From Sneathiella litorea (lineage in GTDB: Bacteria; Pseudomonadota; Alphaproteobacteria; Sneathiellales; Sneathiellaceae): a stretch of DNA of 64,000 nt. The stretch is taken from assembly GCF_009882915.1 (NCBI RefSeq), contig NZ_WTUW01000002.1, forward strand, positions 1,516,895 through 1,580,894, in the 5' to 3' direction. This document shows positions 8,746 to 16,980 of this stretch, in pieces. Within the stretch, counting starts at the first letter, position 1, and each line of letters opens with the position of its first letter. The notes beneath the pieces are model-generated. The model was given only the letters and a program-made list of their open reading frames with translations, had not been told where the DNA came from and made no database searches. The position numbers and the translations under genes were made by a program.

Positions 8746-9531
8746 TTATTTCTCTTCAAAGCCAATGGCATCCTGAGGACTTCTGGAAGGTTTTTCATTC
8801 TGATCAAGAAAGCTTTGATCATAACCGGTGGCCTCACTCAACGCATCTACATCAAGAATACGTAGACGCCGGGTCTTTGGGTCAAGTTCAATCATTAGAT
8901 CGTTGCGGAGTTTCCGCAAGGTACGATTTACATGCACAATGCTCAGACCCAACGTATCAGCTAGGACTTCCTGCGTCAGGGGGAGAAAATAGTCACTGTT
9001 CCCTGCTTTTTCGACCAGTTGCAATCTGTGTAGCAGCTCCAAGAGAAGGTGCCCGAGCCGCTCATATGCGTTCCGTCGGCCTAGGCGAACAATATGCTCT
9101 GTAAGAATTGCTTGCTCACGCGCGCGCGCCCAAGTGAAGGCAAGAGAAAGGTTTGTATGGCTGTCGCATATTTCAGCAATATTTTCCGCCGGTATGCAAT
9201 GGACAATGACTGGCGTCAACGCCTGTACCGAGTCATCAGATAGTTCGAAAAGGCTTTCACGGAATCCAAAAATATCACCCGGCAATAGATAAGAAATAAT
9301 TTGGCGACCGCCATCAGGAACAATCTTGTAGCGGATAGCCCAGCCGGACTGCAACAAATAGGCGCTTGAGTTCTTTTCACTTTCAAAAATAATATCCTGA
9401 CCTTCATCGAAAGCCATGCTGTTCTGGGTAAGCTCCTCGATAACCTGATGTTCCTCTATCGACAGATCGATATAAGAAGAAAGCTTTGCAACAAAGATAT
9501 TTGTGCTGGTTGATCCCGAATTTTCTGACAT
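8746..9531 (-). CDS. Crp/Fnr-family transcriptional regulator
   Basis: A 261-residue regulator with an N-terminal cyclic-nucleotide-binding-like barrel (about 30-145), a long dimer helix (about 145-170) and a C-terminal helix-turn-helix (VLADTLGLSIVHVNRTLRKL, about 193-212). The N terminus has no cysteine cluster, so it is not an iron-sulfur FNR oxygen sensor. The recognition helix reads SIVHVNRT rather than the FNR-type ETISR-like pattern, so its DNA target probably differs from the classic FNR box. The start at 9531 has AAGGAGA ten bases upstream. The ligand and regulon are unknown; the divergent dodecin genes share its upstream region. Confidence 0.88.
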   Translation of the reverse strand: MSENSGSTSTNIFVAKLSSYIDLSIEEHQVIEELTQNSMAFDEGQDIIFESEKNSSAYLLQSGWAIRYKIVPDGGRQIISYLLPGDIFGFRESLFELSDDSVQALTPVIVHCIPAENIAEICDSHTNLSLAFTWARAREQAILTEHIVRLGRRNAYERLGHLLLELLHRLQLVEKAGNSDYFLPLTQEVLADTLGLSIVHVNRTLRKLRNDLMIELDPKTRRLRILDVDALSEATGYDQSFLDQNEKPSRSPQDAIGFEEK

Positions 9532-9692
9532 CTACGGCTGTCTCCTTGGGAGCTTTCGTCAGGACTAAAAATATGCATACCACAGATCGGATCATCAGAA
9601 AGTTTATCAAGGGTAACCTATGTAAATGCGCTGTGTGGTCGCTTCCACAATAATCATTCCTATATTAATTAGAAAGGAGCGATACAATTGCG

Positions 9693-10211
9693 TTGACTGA
9701 TACGAACAACGCCGTGTTTGGTAAAGTAGCATTAAGTATATTCGAGAGTTTTATTCTGGCGATGCTGGATGAGGACATTCTTGATGAGGAAATGGTCAAG
9801 GGGCTACTGGATGACGCATCTAATGCCCACCGCCACGGAAAAACTACCTCTTCTGCTATGACAGACGAACTTATTGTCGCTAAAGCGATTGATCGTTTTT
9901 CACAAACTGTTCTGACCATTCACCAAGACGCGCCGCGAAGAAGACAACCCCGACCACCAGCCGGGATCGCTTACCCTCAGATAAAGGAAGGAGTTTATAA
10001 CATGCCTGACAATATTTATTCTGTAACAGAACTCGTAGGCAGCTCAACCAAGTCCATCGAGGATGCAATCGAGCAGGCCATTAAAAGAGCCTCCAAGACT
10101 ATTCGAAACCTCGATTGGTTTGAAACGAAGGAAATTCGTGGCCACATCAAGGAAGACAAGATCGTTCATTACCAGGTCGTACTGAAGATTGGCTTTCGTT
10201 ACGACGATTAA
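9693..10211 (+). CDS. Open frame joining an N-terminal small protein to dodecin
   Basis: From the TTG at 9693, with GAAAGGAG at 9672-9679, an uninterrupted frame of 172 codons runs to the dodecin stop. Residues 1-103 precede the dodecin start. The first 75 are acidic and helical with FESFILAMLDEDILDEEMVK, and residues 80-95 are rich in arginine and proline. There is no stop between the two parts. This may be a true fusion, or an upstream small gene that lost or never had a stop before a separately initiated dodecin. The first part has no function I recognise. Confidence 0.4.
   Translation: MTDTNNAVFGKVALSIFESFILAMLDEDILDEEMVKGLLDDASNAHRHGKTTSSAMTDELIVAKAIDRFSQTVLTIHQDAPRRRQPRPPAGIAYPQIKEGVYNMPDNIYSVTELVGSSTKSIEDAIEQAIKRASKTIRNLDWFETKEIRGHIKEDKIVHYQVVLKIGFRYDD
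10002..10211 (+). CDS. Dodecin family protein
   Basis: A 69-residue protein matching dodecin throughout: YSVTELVGSSTKSIEDAIEQ, RASKTIRNLDWFE and a final beta strand (YQVVLKIGFR). Dodecins assemble into hollow dodecamers that store or buffer flavins or CoA; the tryptophan at residue 36 in LDWFE is the usual isoalloxazine-stacking residue. The ATG at 10002 has a strong ribosome site, AAGGAAGGAG (9984-9993), which argues for independent initiation even though the frame is open upstream. A small conserved protein follows 50 bases downstream. Confidence 0.9.
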   Translation: MPDNIYSVTELVGSSTKSIEDAIEQAIKRASKTIRNLDWFETKEIRGHIKEDKIVHYQVVLKIGFRYDD

Positions 10212-10261
10212 CGGATTTTGTTGCGAATACGTTATTTCCAAAACTCTAGAAGGAGAAAGAA

Positions 10262-10525
10262 ATGGCAAAAACGTCAACCCCTATGGACGAAATCAGGAAA
10301 AATCCGGCTCACTACTTTAAAGAACCTCAGAATGTCGTTCAGGACAAGAATCTTACAACAGAACAACAGGCCGAAATCCTAAAAAGTTGGGAGGACGACA
10401 CCAAGGCTCTGCTCCGCGCCGAGACGGAGAATATGCCGGCGGCGGAGAGACAAGCCAAGCCCGCTGAGCTTCTTTCGACAATATCGAAGTTAAGAGCGGA
10501 ACTAAAGGACAGCCAAACTGATTAG
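10262..10525 (+). CDS. Small conserved hypothetical protein
   Basis: An 87-residue hydrophilic protein with a good ribosome site (AGAAGGAGAAAGAA before the ATG). Its sequence (YFKEPQNVVQDKNLTTEQQA, then ILKSWEDD and a helical tail) resembles small cytosolic proteins seen in alphaproteobacteria with the pattern YF.xPxxVxxD..L...Q....LxxWexDA. I know of no assigned function. It probably shares a transcript with dodecin. It has no cysteine and no membrane segment. Confidence 0.75.
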   Translation: MAKTSTPMDEIRKNPAHYFKEPQNVVQDKNLTTEQQAEILKSWEDDTKALLRAETENMPAAERQAKPAELLSTISKLRAELKDSQTD

Positions 10526-10536
10526 TCGAATCCAGG

Positions 10537-11361
10537 CTATCGTCCTGTAAACTTTGCGGGCCGTTTTTCAAGGAAGTGAGCAACGCCTTCCTTGAAATCC
10601 TCGCTCGCAAAACTCTTTATCATTTCTTCATTGCCGATTGCGACGGCTTCGCTCAAGGACAGGAACTGTGCGTCATACACTTGGCGTTTCATGACAGCCA
10701 TTGAGCGAGGAGATACATTCTGGGCGAGGTCGGTCGCATAGACCTTAACGGCGGGCATCAAATCCTCAGCATCATAGACCTGGTTCACAAGACCAAGTCG
10801 CAAAGCTTCCTCCGCTGTTACCTTGCGTGAGGAAAGCAGCAGATCAAGCGCCGCAGAATGGCCAATCAGTCGGGGAAGCATCCAGGATATGCCATGTTCT
10901 GCAATGAGCCCTCTTTTCGCAAAGGCCGTCATGAATACGGCCTCACGGCTGGCGAAGCGCATATCGCAGTAAAGAGAAATAACCATGCCCAGTCCGGCGG
11001 CAGGTCCATTTATTGCGCCAATAATCGGTTTGCTGATGGAGGGAAAATAAGAGTACTGCGTCTGGAAATCCGAGCGGACCGCAACATTATAAGCCTTTGT
11101 GCCATAAACGGCGCCGGCCTCCCGCTTTTCCGATCCGTCTTCTATACCGCTCAAAAGATTCATATCGGCGCCAGCACAAAACCCCCGACCTTCACCAGTC
11201 AAAATTATGACGCGGACGGAATCGTCTTTCTCTGCCGCTTCCATAGCGTCACGGACTTCACGTTCCATGATCCGGGTCCAGGCATTCAGCTTATCGGGTC
11301 GGTTCAGGGTTACAGTGGCGATGCCTTCATCAGTTGTAAATTTTATATGCTCATAAGCCAT
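10537..11361 (-). CDS. Enoyl-CoA hydratase/isomerase family protein
   Basis: A 274-residue crotonase-fold enzyme. The oxyanion-hole segments are visible: GRGFCAGADMNLL (about 59-71) and INGPAAGLGMVISLYCD (about 116-132). A catalytic-region glutamate follows in GLIAEHGISWMLPRLIG (about 150-166). The first residues, EGIATVTLNRPDKLNAW, are typical. It acts on acyl-CoA thioesters in the cytosol, as a hydratase, isomerase or dehydratase in fatty or aromatic acid breakdown. It stands alone, convergent with the small protein gene 11 bases away, and the exact substrate is not evident. Confidence 0.9.
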   Translation of the reverse strand: MAYEHIKFTTDEGIATVTLNRPDKLNAWTRIMEREVRDAMEAAEKDDSVRVIILTGEGRGFCAGADMNLLSGIEDGSEKREAGAVYGTKAYNVAVRSDFQTQYSYFPSISKPIIGAINGPAAGLGMVISLYCDMRFASREAVFMTAFAKRGLIAEHGISWMLPRLIGHSAALDLLLSSRKVTAEEALRLGLVNQVYDAEDLMPAVKVYATDLAQNVSPRSMAVMKRQVYDAQFLSLSEAVAIGNEEMIKSFASEDFKEGVAHFLEKRPAKFTGR

Positions 11362-11586
11362 ATCTATTCCCTTTTTTGTTTTTCTTTATAGGCGATACAT
11401 CTTACCCGATATCAAATGTTGCGTCTCCCGATCATTTAATTGCCGACATCCAAAAAATCTCAAATGTCAGAATAAAACTGTAAACCTCGTCTGGTTGAAT
11501 TAAATATGTTACTATTTTCTCTGCAAGAGTCGTAACTACGCATAAGAAACCAGCCTTTCTCAACAATATGAGCGGATTTGTCGATC

Positions 11587-13242
11587 ATGAAAAAACTAAC
11601 CCCAATTGTTTTTCTTTGCGCCCTCTTTTTTGTTGGGACGGTCTTTGCCGCAGAAGATATTGACAGGAATGTATCCGCAGCACTGGCAGACATTGAAAAA
11701 TATGAGCAACAGTTCGCGGGGCAAAGCGCGGCGTCAAAGAACAATGTCAATCGCGCCCTGAAGCTCCTGAAGATAACCCGGCAACGGCTGGATGGCGCCA
11801 AAGATCATACGCACCCGTCATGGCAGGAAGCAGATCAGCGTTACAACGCCCTGGTCACGCAGTTGAATGACCTGCTCAATCCATCATCCGCAGGCCAATC
11901 CAGCACGGCACCCTCCAGTGCCCCTGCAACAAAAGCAAGCAGTACGACGAACAATACGACAAGCACAGCACCCAAGCAGATGATTTCCCACCATCGTGTG
12001 CAGGTCAAGAAGCTGAAAAGAGATATCGAGAGCGCGACCGACACCGTAGATAAGGCCGGACCAAAGCCTTTTCAGGACCCGCAATATGTTGAGAAGGTGG
12101 ACAATGCCGTTGGCCGCTTTCAAGGAACACTTGGGAAGTTTACTGAATTCAAGGATGATACGGACGTTGTCGCCGCGGCAAACGCCCTTACCACACTGGA
12201 AAACATGGTAGCTTTCGGGAAGGATCATGCCGCAAAGGAACTCACGGCTCTTGGCGATGTGCAGGCACGTTTGAAAGAAATAAACGGCTATGTCCGGGAA
12301 CTGAAAGTCCCACCGACACCACAGCAACCTTTCGAACAAGGGCAACTTGCGCAGTGGCTTAGGGATCTTGCCAAAACACGGAAAGCCGCGGTTGCGATCT
12401 ATCACCCCATTCCCGAAATTAAGAAGCGCGCGTACTTGCCGAATAATGTGCCCACAGTTGAACAAGGCGCACCCTATGATATGCAGGATGTCGACAGGTT
12501 CGACCGCCATCTTCGTGAGATTGTCGGCAGTATCGATAATGGCGTGAAAAGTTTTACTGAAAACCTTACCCACGCTGTCCAGTTCGAAACCAGGAATCTC
12601 GAATTCTATGATAATTTCGACCCAACGGATCCAGAGCAGCAAATGCAGCAGTTTCTGCTCGCCGGGCGGGCAGATGAGATCCGTCGCGAACTTGCAAGCA
12701 AGCATCTTCTAGTCAGCGAAGCCGCCGAATATGCCAAACTTCTCAAGCATGACACTTACGAAGCGCGGGTGGCGCTGATTGCCCGCGTTGAAGAGGTTGC
12801 GGCCAGATATGAAAGCAACCATAAAAAAGCATTGGAATTGGTCAGGATGCCCAAAGCGGCAACAACGGATTCCGATCTGACTGAGATCGCTTTGGAAACA
12901 CTTAAAAAATCCAAATACGACGATGTTGGAGAGATAAAGCGCCTCGTTATAAATACCGAAAAAGCCCATCGTACGCAGAAGACAAGCGAGGCAGAGTTTG
13001 ACAAGATTGATGTGAGCGCGAGTGGCACCGTGACCCTGTCGGGAACAGAGACAACCTATTTTTACGAATGGGATCAGTTTCAGGTCGCCACAGCAGAACC
13101 GGTCGGGGATAAATTCTACATCATGTATTCAACGCTGAAGTACTACACCTCAGGTGACGAGAAAACGCCCCTGAACCAGTGGATTATCAGCGGTAGAATA
13201 CAGGGAAGCGAAATTCCGGAAGCGAACATCAACCTGGATTAA
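11587..13242 (+). CDS. Secreted or periplasmic helical protein of unknown function
   Basis: A 551-residue protein beginning at the ATG at 11587 with a Sec signal peptide (MKKLTPIVFLCALFFVGTVF, cleavage after AA near residue 22). A threonine/serine/alanine-rich linker lies near residues 100-130. Long charged helical stretches follow (about 135-240 and 320-460), then a beta-rich C-terminal part from about 470 (DVSASGTVTLSGTE). I do not recognise the family. The architecture suggests an envelope or extracellular structural or binding protein. An in-frame TTG three codons earlier is less likely as start. It is convergent with the dehalogenase gene, nine bases apart. Confidence 0.75.
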   Translation: MKKLTPIVFLCALFFVGTVFAAEDIDRNVSAALADIEKYEQQFAGQSAASKNNVNRALKLLKITRQRLDGAKDHTHPSWQEADQRYNALVTQLNDLLNPSSAGQSSTAPSSAPATKASSTTNNTTSTAPKQMISHHRVQVKKLKRDIESATDTVDKAGPKPFQDPQYVEKVDNAVGRFQGTLGKFTEFKDDTDVVAAANALTTLENMVAFGKDHAAKELTALGDVQARLKEINGYVRELKVPPTPQQPFEQGQLAQWLRDLAKTRKAAVAIYHPIPEIKKRAYLPNNVPTVEQGAPYDMQDVDRFDRHLREIVGSIDNGVKSFTENLTHAVQFETRNLEFYDNFDPTDPEQQMQQFLLAGRADEIRRELASKHLLVSEAAEYAKLLKHDTYEARVALIARVEEVAARYESNHKKALELVRMPKAATTDSDLTEIALETLKKSKYDDVGEIKRLVINTEKAHRTQKTSEAEFDKIDVSASGTVTLSGTETTYFYEWDQFQVATAEPVGDKFYIMYSTLKYYTSGDEKTPLNQWIISGRIQGSEIPEANINLD

Positions 13243-13250
13243 CGGCTTGT

Positions 13251-13970
13251 TTAGGTAGAGGTCCGTAATACTTCGGCCAGTTCGATAAAATCATCGACTT
13301 CATAGTCAAATGGAACAGTCTTTTCTTCTGGCCTGGCGCCCGGGCCATATTCTAGCGGACGATTGACATACGCGGTTTTGAAGCCAGCATTTTTCGCCCC
13401 TTGAAGGTCCCGCGCATGGCAGGCCACCATCATAATTTCCTCTGGCGGTAATTGAAGAAGATTTGCGGCATCATGGTAGATGGTAGGATCTGGTTTCACT
13501 TTCTTAAAAAAATCCGCTGAAATAATACCATCCCAGGGCAATTGATTATGACGACTTAAATCCAAAAGACAGCGGAAATCGCCATTTGAAAAGGGAAGGA
13601 TTGAATAATTTTCTTTTAGTTTTTTGAGACCTTCAGCGACATCGTCCCACACCCCCAAACGATTCCATACGCGATTAAAGTTGTCTATTTCGCTGTTGCT
13701 TAGTCCGGTCACGCTATATTCATCAAGCAGGATTTCAAGCATGTTTCTATGGATCGTCTCCGTCGGAATGATGTCCATCTTCCCTGAGGAAATTTCACCG
13801 AGTACTTTCTGGTAACCTTCGATGCGCCATTTTTTCACAAATTCGCCCCAGGGAACTGAAATACCGGTTTTTTCGGATATTTTTTGCCCTTCCTGGGTCA
13901 CAGAAGAATACCAATCCGTGACGGTTCCAAAGACGTCGAAACAGAGTACTTTCACATTTGCTGCGGACAT
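13251..13970 (-). CDS. Haloacid dehalogenase type II (HAD superfamily)
   Basis: A 239-residue HAD hydrolase starting at the ATG at 13970, preceded by GGGAAAAGG; an upstream start would add 20 unrelated residues. It shows the nucleophile motif CFDVFGTVTDW (the first aspartate is catalytic, about D10), motif II in PFSNGD, the lysine region FFKKVKPDP, and an acidic motif III region (VACHARDLQGAKNAGF). These match L-2-haloacid dehalogenases, which hydrolyse 2-haloalkanoates. Many relatives act as general phosphatases or dehalogenases with unknown natural substrates, so the reaction is provisional. Confidence 0.88.
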   Translation of the reverse strand: MSAANVKVLCFDVFGTVTDWYSSVTQEGQKISEKTGISVPWGEFVKKWRIEGYQKVLGEISSGKMDIIPTETIHRNMLEILLDEYSVTGLSNSEIDNFNRVWNRLGVWDDVAEGLKKLKENYSILPFSNGDFRCLLDLSRHNQLPWDGIISADFFKKVKPDPTIYHDAANLLQLPPEEIMMVACHARDLQGAKNAGFKTAYVNRPLEYGPGARPEEKTVPFDYEVDDFIELAEVLRTST

Positions 13971-14326
13971 GGTTAAGCCTTTTCCCTTTTTGACCGTCAG
14001 GTTACGGAGCTTACCCAAGAAATGCAACAACCTGAAAAAAGAATAAAAACCGCGACGGAATTCTAAATGTAGCCGCGTTTAACACCAGCGTAACTATTTG
14101 CATGTTAATTTTTAATAGAAAGTGGAGCCTGTTTAATGTGCGCCCGTCTAAAAATAAATCTAAAACTATCAATCTGTTAGGAGCTTGTTCAAGCTTGGCA
14201 GTTTTCAAGTTTTGGAAGATCTGCGTAATAACGAGAAACAAAAACAGGAATATTATGGCAGGCAATTTTATTAACTTTAGCGTTTTAACCTTATTAAGGC
14301 CTTATTGTTAGCCGAGTAAATTTTTT
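13971..14326. other. AT-rich non-coding stretch, divergent promoter region
   Basis: 356 bases between the divergent dehalogenase and the A-PCP-TE gene. It is markedly AT-rich, with no convincing reading frame and no strong hairpin. It presumably holds promoters for both genes, but I could not pick -35/-10 pairs with confidence. Confidence 0.5.
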
Positions 14327-16954
14327 ATGGATACTTTTCGAACCTTTAATGATGTCATCTCTTTCTGGGCAGATAAAAGCCCGAAAGCTGCCGTATTACT
14401 CGGCCCTGACCAGATACCGCTGGATTATCAAAGCCTACAAAAACTAGTCACCGATTTTGGCAAGGAATTGGCCGGTAGCGGATTTGGCCGTAATGACAGA
14501 ATAGCTGTTATTCATTCAGGCGGGGCAGAAATGGCCGCCTCCTTAATTGGTGTTTGCTGTAATGCGACCGTGGCGCCCTTTAATCCGGCAATGTCCGCCG
14601 GTGAATTTTATCTTCACTTTCAGGATAAGAAGATAAAGGCATTGGCGATTGAGAAAGATCTTCCGTCACAAGCGCGCGAGGCGGCGGAAAAACTTGGGAT
14701 TGCCATTATCGACATTATTCAGGCAGATCCAGCCTGCGCGGGAAAGGTCCGACTGGCGAGCGAGAATGCGAGACAGTCTGGAATTGTACCGGAAGCGGTT
14801 CAGGCAGACGACGTCCTCGTTGTCTTCACGACCTCAGGCACAACCAGCTACGGGAAGATCGTTCCCCTTCCTCATCGTATTGCGCTGCCCCGCGTAAAGA
14901 ATATGGGGCAAATGCTTAATTTCACATCTCAAGACTGCATCCTCAATATCATGCCGCTTTTTCATACGGGTGGTTTTGCAGCCGGTATGCTAACAACAAT
15001 TTTTTCTGGCGGGAGCTTCTTTCCTGTCAAGAACAATGACGTTGATATGCTGTTCCATTGTTTACGCAGCTCCAAGCCGACAGTTATCGCCGGCGGCTAC
15101 ACAGTTTTTCATTCAATTGAAAGAAAGGCTCAGGATTACCCGGAAATTGTGCAAGCAGCGAAGTCCTCTTTACGCATGCTGCGCACGGGTACAGGCCACC
15201 TTGACCAGAAAATTGCGGAGAGCTTAGAGAGCATCTTTGAAACACCAGTGGTGGAAGCTTATGGTTCTGCGGAAACCAGTTTCATGGCCTGCACCGGTCT
15301 CCCTCCAGCACCCCGCAAAACAGGCAGTGTTGGACAGCCGGACAGAAATCGTGTTTTTGTCGTGGACAAGAATGGTGACCCTGTTCCTGTGTTTGAGCGA
15401 GGGGAAATTGTCGTACCACGAGAGACCGCCTTTGAGGGCTACGAAAACAATCCAGCCGCAAACCGGGAAGCATTTTCAGAGAGGTGGTATCACACCGGTG
15501 ACGAGGGCTATCTTGATGAAGATGGATTTTTATTCATTACCGGCCGGATAAAGGAAATGATCAATCGTGGTGGGATAAAGATTATTCCAACCGAGGTCGA
15601 TCAGGCTGCAATGAAGCACGACGCAATACGCGAAGCGGTCTCCTTCCCTCTTCCACACAAAACTCTGGGGGAAGATATTGCACTTTGTGTGGTCGTTGAG
15701 AGCGGCAAGTCTATATCGGAAGGTGATCTTAAAAATTTTTTGAAGAACCACCTTATTCCAAACAAAATTCCGTCCCGCATTGTTTTTGTCGACGAAATTC
15801 CAAAAGGGCCAACAGGCAAAGCGCAGCGCCGCAAACTTAATCAACAGCTCCAGGTCCTAACGCAAGACACGGCAGATTCGGCATCGTTGCGCAAAGACGA
15901 ACAATTGACCGCCGACACACTTAAAATGCAGAATATTTGGCAAGAGGTGCTCGGAACGAGCGATATTGGCCTTGATGATAACTTTTTCGCCTTGGGGGGG
16001 GATTCTCTTCAGGCCGTGGATCTTTTCCTGCGGATAGAGAAGGTTCTGGGGCGGCGTCTGCCTCGGGATATCCTGTTTGAAGCAGGTACAATCCGTGAAA
16101 TGGCCCGGCTTATTGAAGAAGGGCTCTCGTCATCCTGTGTCGTCCCGATACAGCCCAAGGGAAATCGACCACCGCTCTTTTTCATTCATCCTATCGGAGG
16201 CGAAGTTCTTGGGTATCGGGAGCTGGCCCGCCATCTGAATGACGATCAGCCCTTCTATGGAATTCAGCAATTTCAATCCAATGAGAATACTTCACGTTAC
16301 TCGTCACTTGATGACATGGCAGACTACTACTTAGATGAAATTCGTCAGGTCCAGCCAAAGGGCCCGTACTATCTCGGCGGCCACTCCTTCGGTGGCCTTG
16401 TTGCTTTCCTGCTTGCCCAGAAATTTTCTGCTCTTGGCGAAGAAACCGCATTGCTTGCTTTACTGGATACATATCTTCCCAGTCGCAAAAGGTATGTGTC
16501 ACCAGCGCAGTGGATGTCACTGCATTACAAGATTTGGGCTGACCTTCCGCTCCTCGAGAAGCCCGGCTATATTTTTGAAAGATTCCGCAATATTTCTATC
16601 GGTCTGAAAAAATTGATAAAATTGAAGTTTATGGCGGTATCAAATCGCGATCCCTCAATATCCAAGACCTCACCAGCGGACGTTATCAGCTATCAGGATA
16701 TCAACGCGCTGAATGTTCGAAAGTTTAGACCGACACCCTATGTGGGAAATGCTATACTTTTTCGAACGGAACTGCCGGTATCACTCCATCCCGATGTTCA
16801 TAACGAATGGCAGAACCTGATAGAAGGGCGATTGGAAATTTGTGATATTCCGGGTGGCCATGTTCAAATAATGGAAGAGCCGAACGTGAGTTTACTCGCT
16901 GCCAAGCTCACGTATTTCCTGAACAAAGTACAGAGAGAGAAACCGTCGGCTTAA
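14327..16954 (+). CDS. NRPS-like adenylation - carrier protein - thioesterase enzyme
   Basis: An 875-residue three-domain protein. The AMP-binding domain (about 10-510) has TTSGTTSYGK (about 167), EAYGSAETS, YHTGDEGYLDEDG, GRIKEMINRGG and the C-terminal lysine motif KGPTGKAQRR (about 491). A carrier domain (about 530-605) has DNFFALGGDSLQ with the phosphopantetheine serine S560. An alpha/beta-hydrolase thioesterase (about 620-870) has GGHSFGG with nucleophile S687. It should activate an acid as the adenylate, load it on its own carrier, and release it by hydrolysis, cyclisation or transfer. There is no condensation domain. The adenylation domain looks more like acyl/oxalate-CoA ligases than amino-acid domains. 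The next gene, an ATP-grasp enzyme, may use the product. Confidence 0.88.
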   Translation: MDTFRTFNDVISFWADKSPKAAVLLGPDQIPLDYQSLQKLVTDFGKELAGSGFGRNDRIAVIHSGGAEMAASLIGVCCNATVAPFNPAMSAGEFYLHFQDKKIKALAIEKDLPSQAREAAEKLGIAIIDIIQADPACAGKVRLASENARQSGIVPEAVQADDVLVVFTTSGTTSYGKIVPLPHRIALPRVKNMGQMLNFTSQDCILNIMPLFHTGGFAAGMLTTIFSGGSFFPVKNNDVDMLFHCLRSSKPTVIAGGYTVFHSIERKAQDYPEIVQAAKSSLRMLRTGTGHLDQKIAESLESIFETPVVEAYGSAETSFMACTGLPPAPRKTGSVGQPDRNRVFVVDKNGDPVPVFERGEIVVPRETAFEGYENNPAANREAFSERWYHTGDEGYLDEDGFLFITGRIKEMINRGGIKIIPTEVDQAAMKHDAIREAVSFPLPHKTLGEDIALCVVVESGKSISEGDLKNFLKNHLIPNKIPSRIVFVDEIPKGPTGKAQRRKLNQQLQVLTQDTADSASLRKDEQLTADTLKMQNIWQEVLGTSDIGLDDNFFALGGDSLQAVDLFLRIEKVLGRRLPRDILFEAGTIREMARLIEEGLSSSCVVPIQPKGNRPPLFFIHPIGGEVLGYRELARHLNDDQPFYGIQQFQSNENTSRYSSLDDMADYYLDEIRQVQPKGPYYLGGHSFGGLVAFLLAQKFSALGEETALLALLDTYLPSRKRYVSPAQWMSLHYKIWADLPLLEKPGYIFERFRNISIGLKKLIKLKFMAVSNRDPSISKTSPADVISYQDINALNVRKFRPTPYVGNAILFRTELPVSLHPDVHNEWQNLIEGRLEICDIPGGHVQIMEEPNVSLLAAKLTYFLNKVQREKPSA

Positions 16955-16980
16955 CATAGGATTAGGAAAGACAGGTAAAT

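Noticed and set aside
8746-9531. Crp/Fnr protein as the oxygen-sensing FNR acting on the box at 31659
   Set aside because: No N-terminal cysteine cluster, and the recognition helix (SIVHVNRT) lacks the FNR-type glutamate/serine/arginine pattern.
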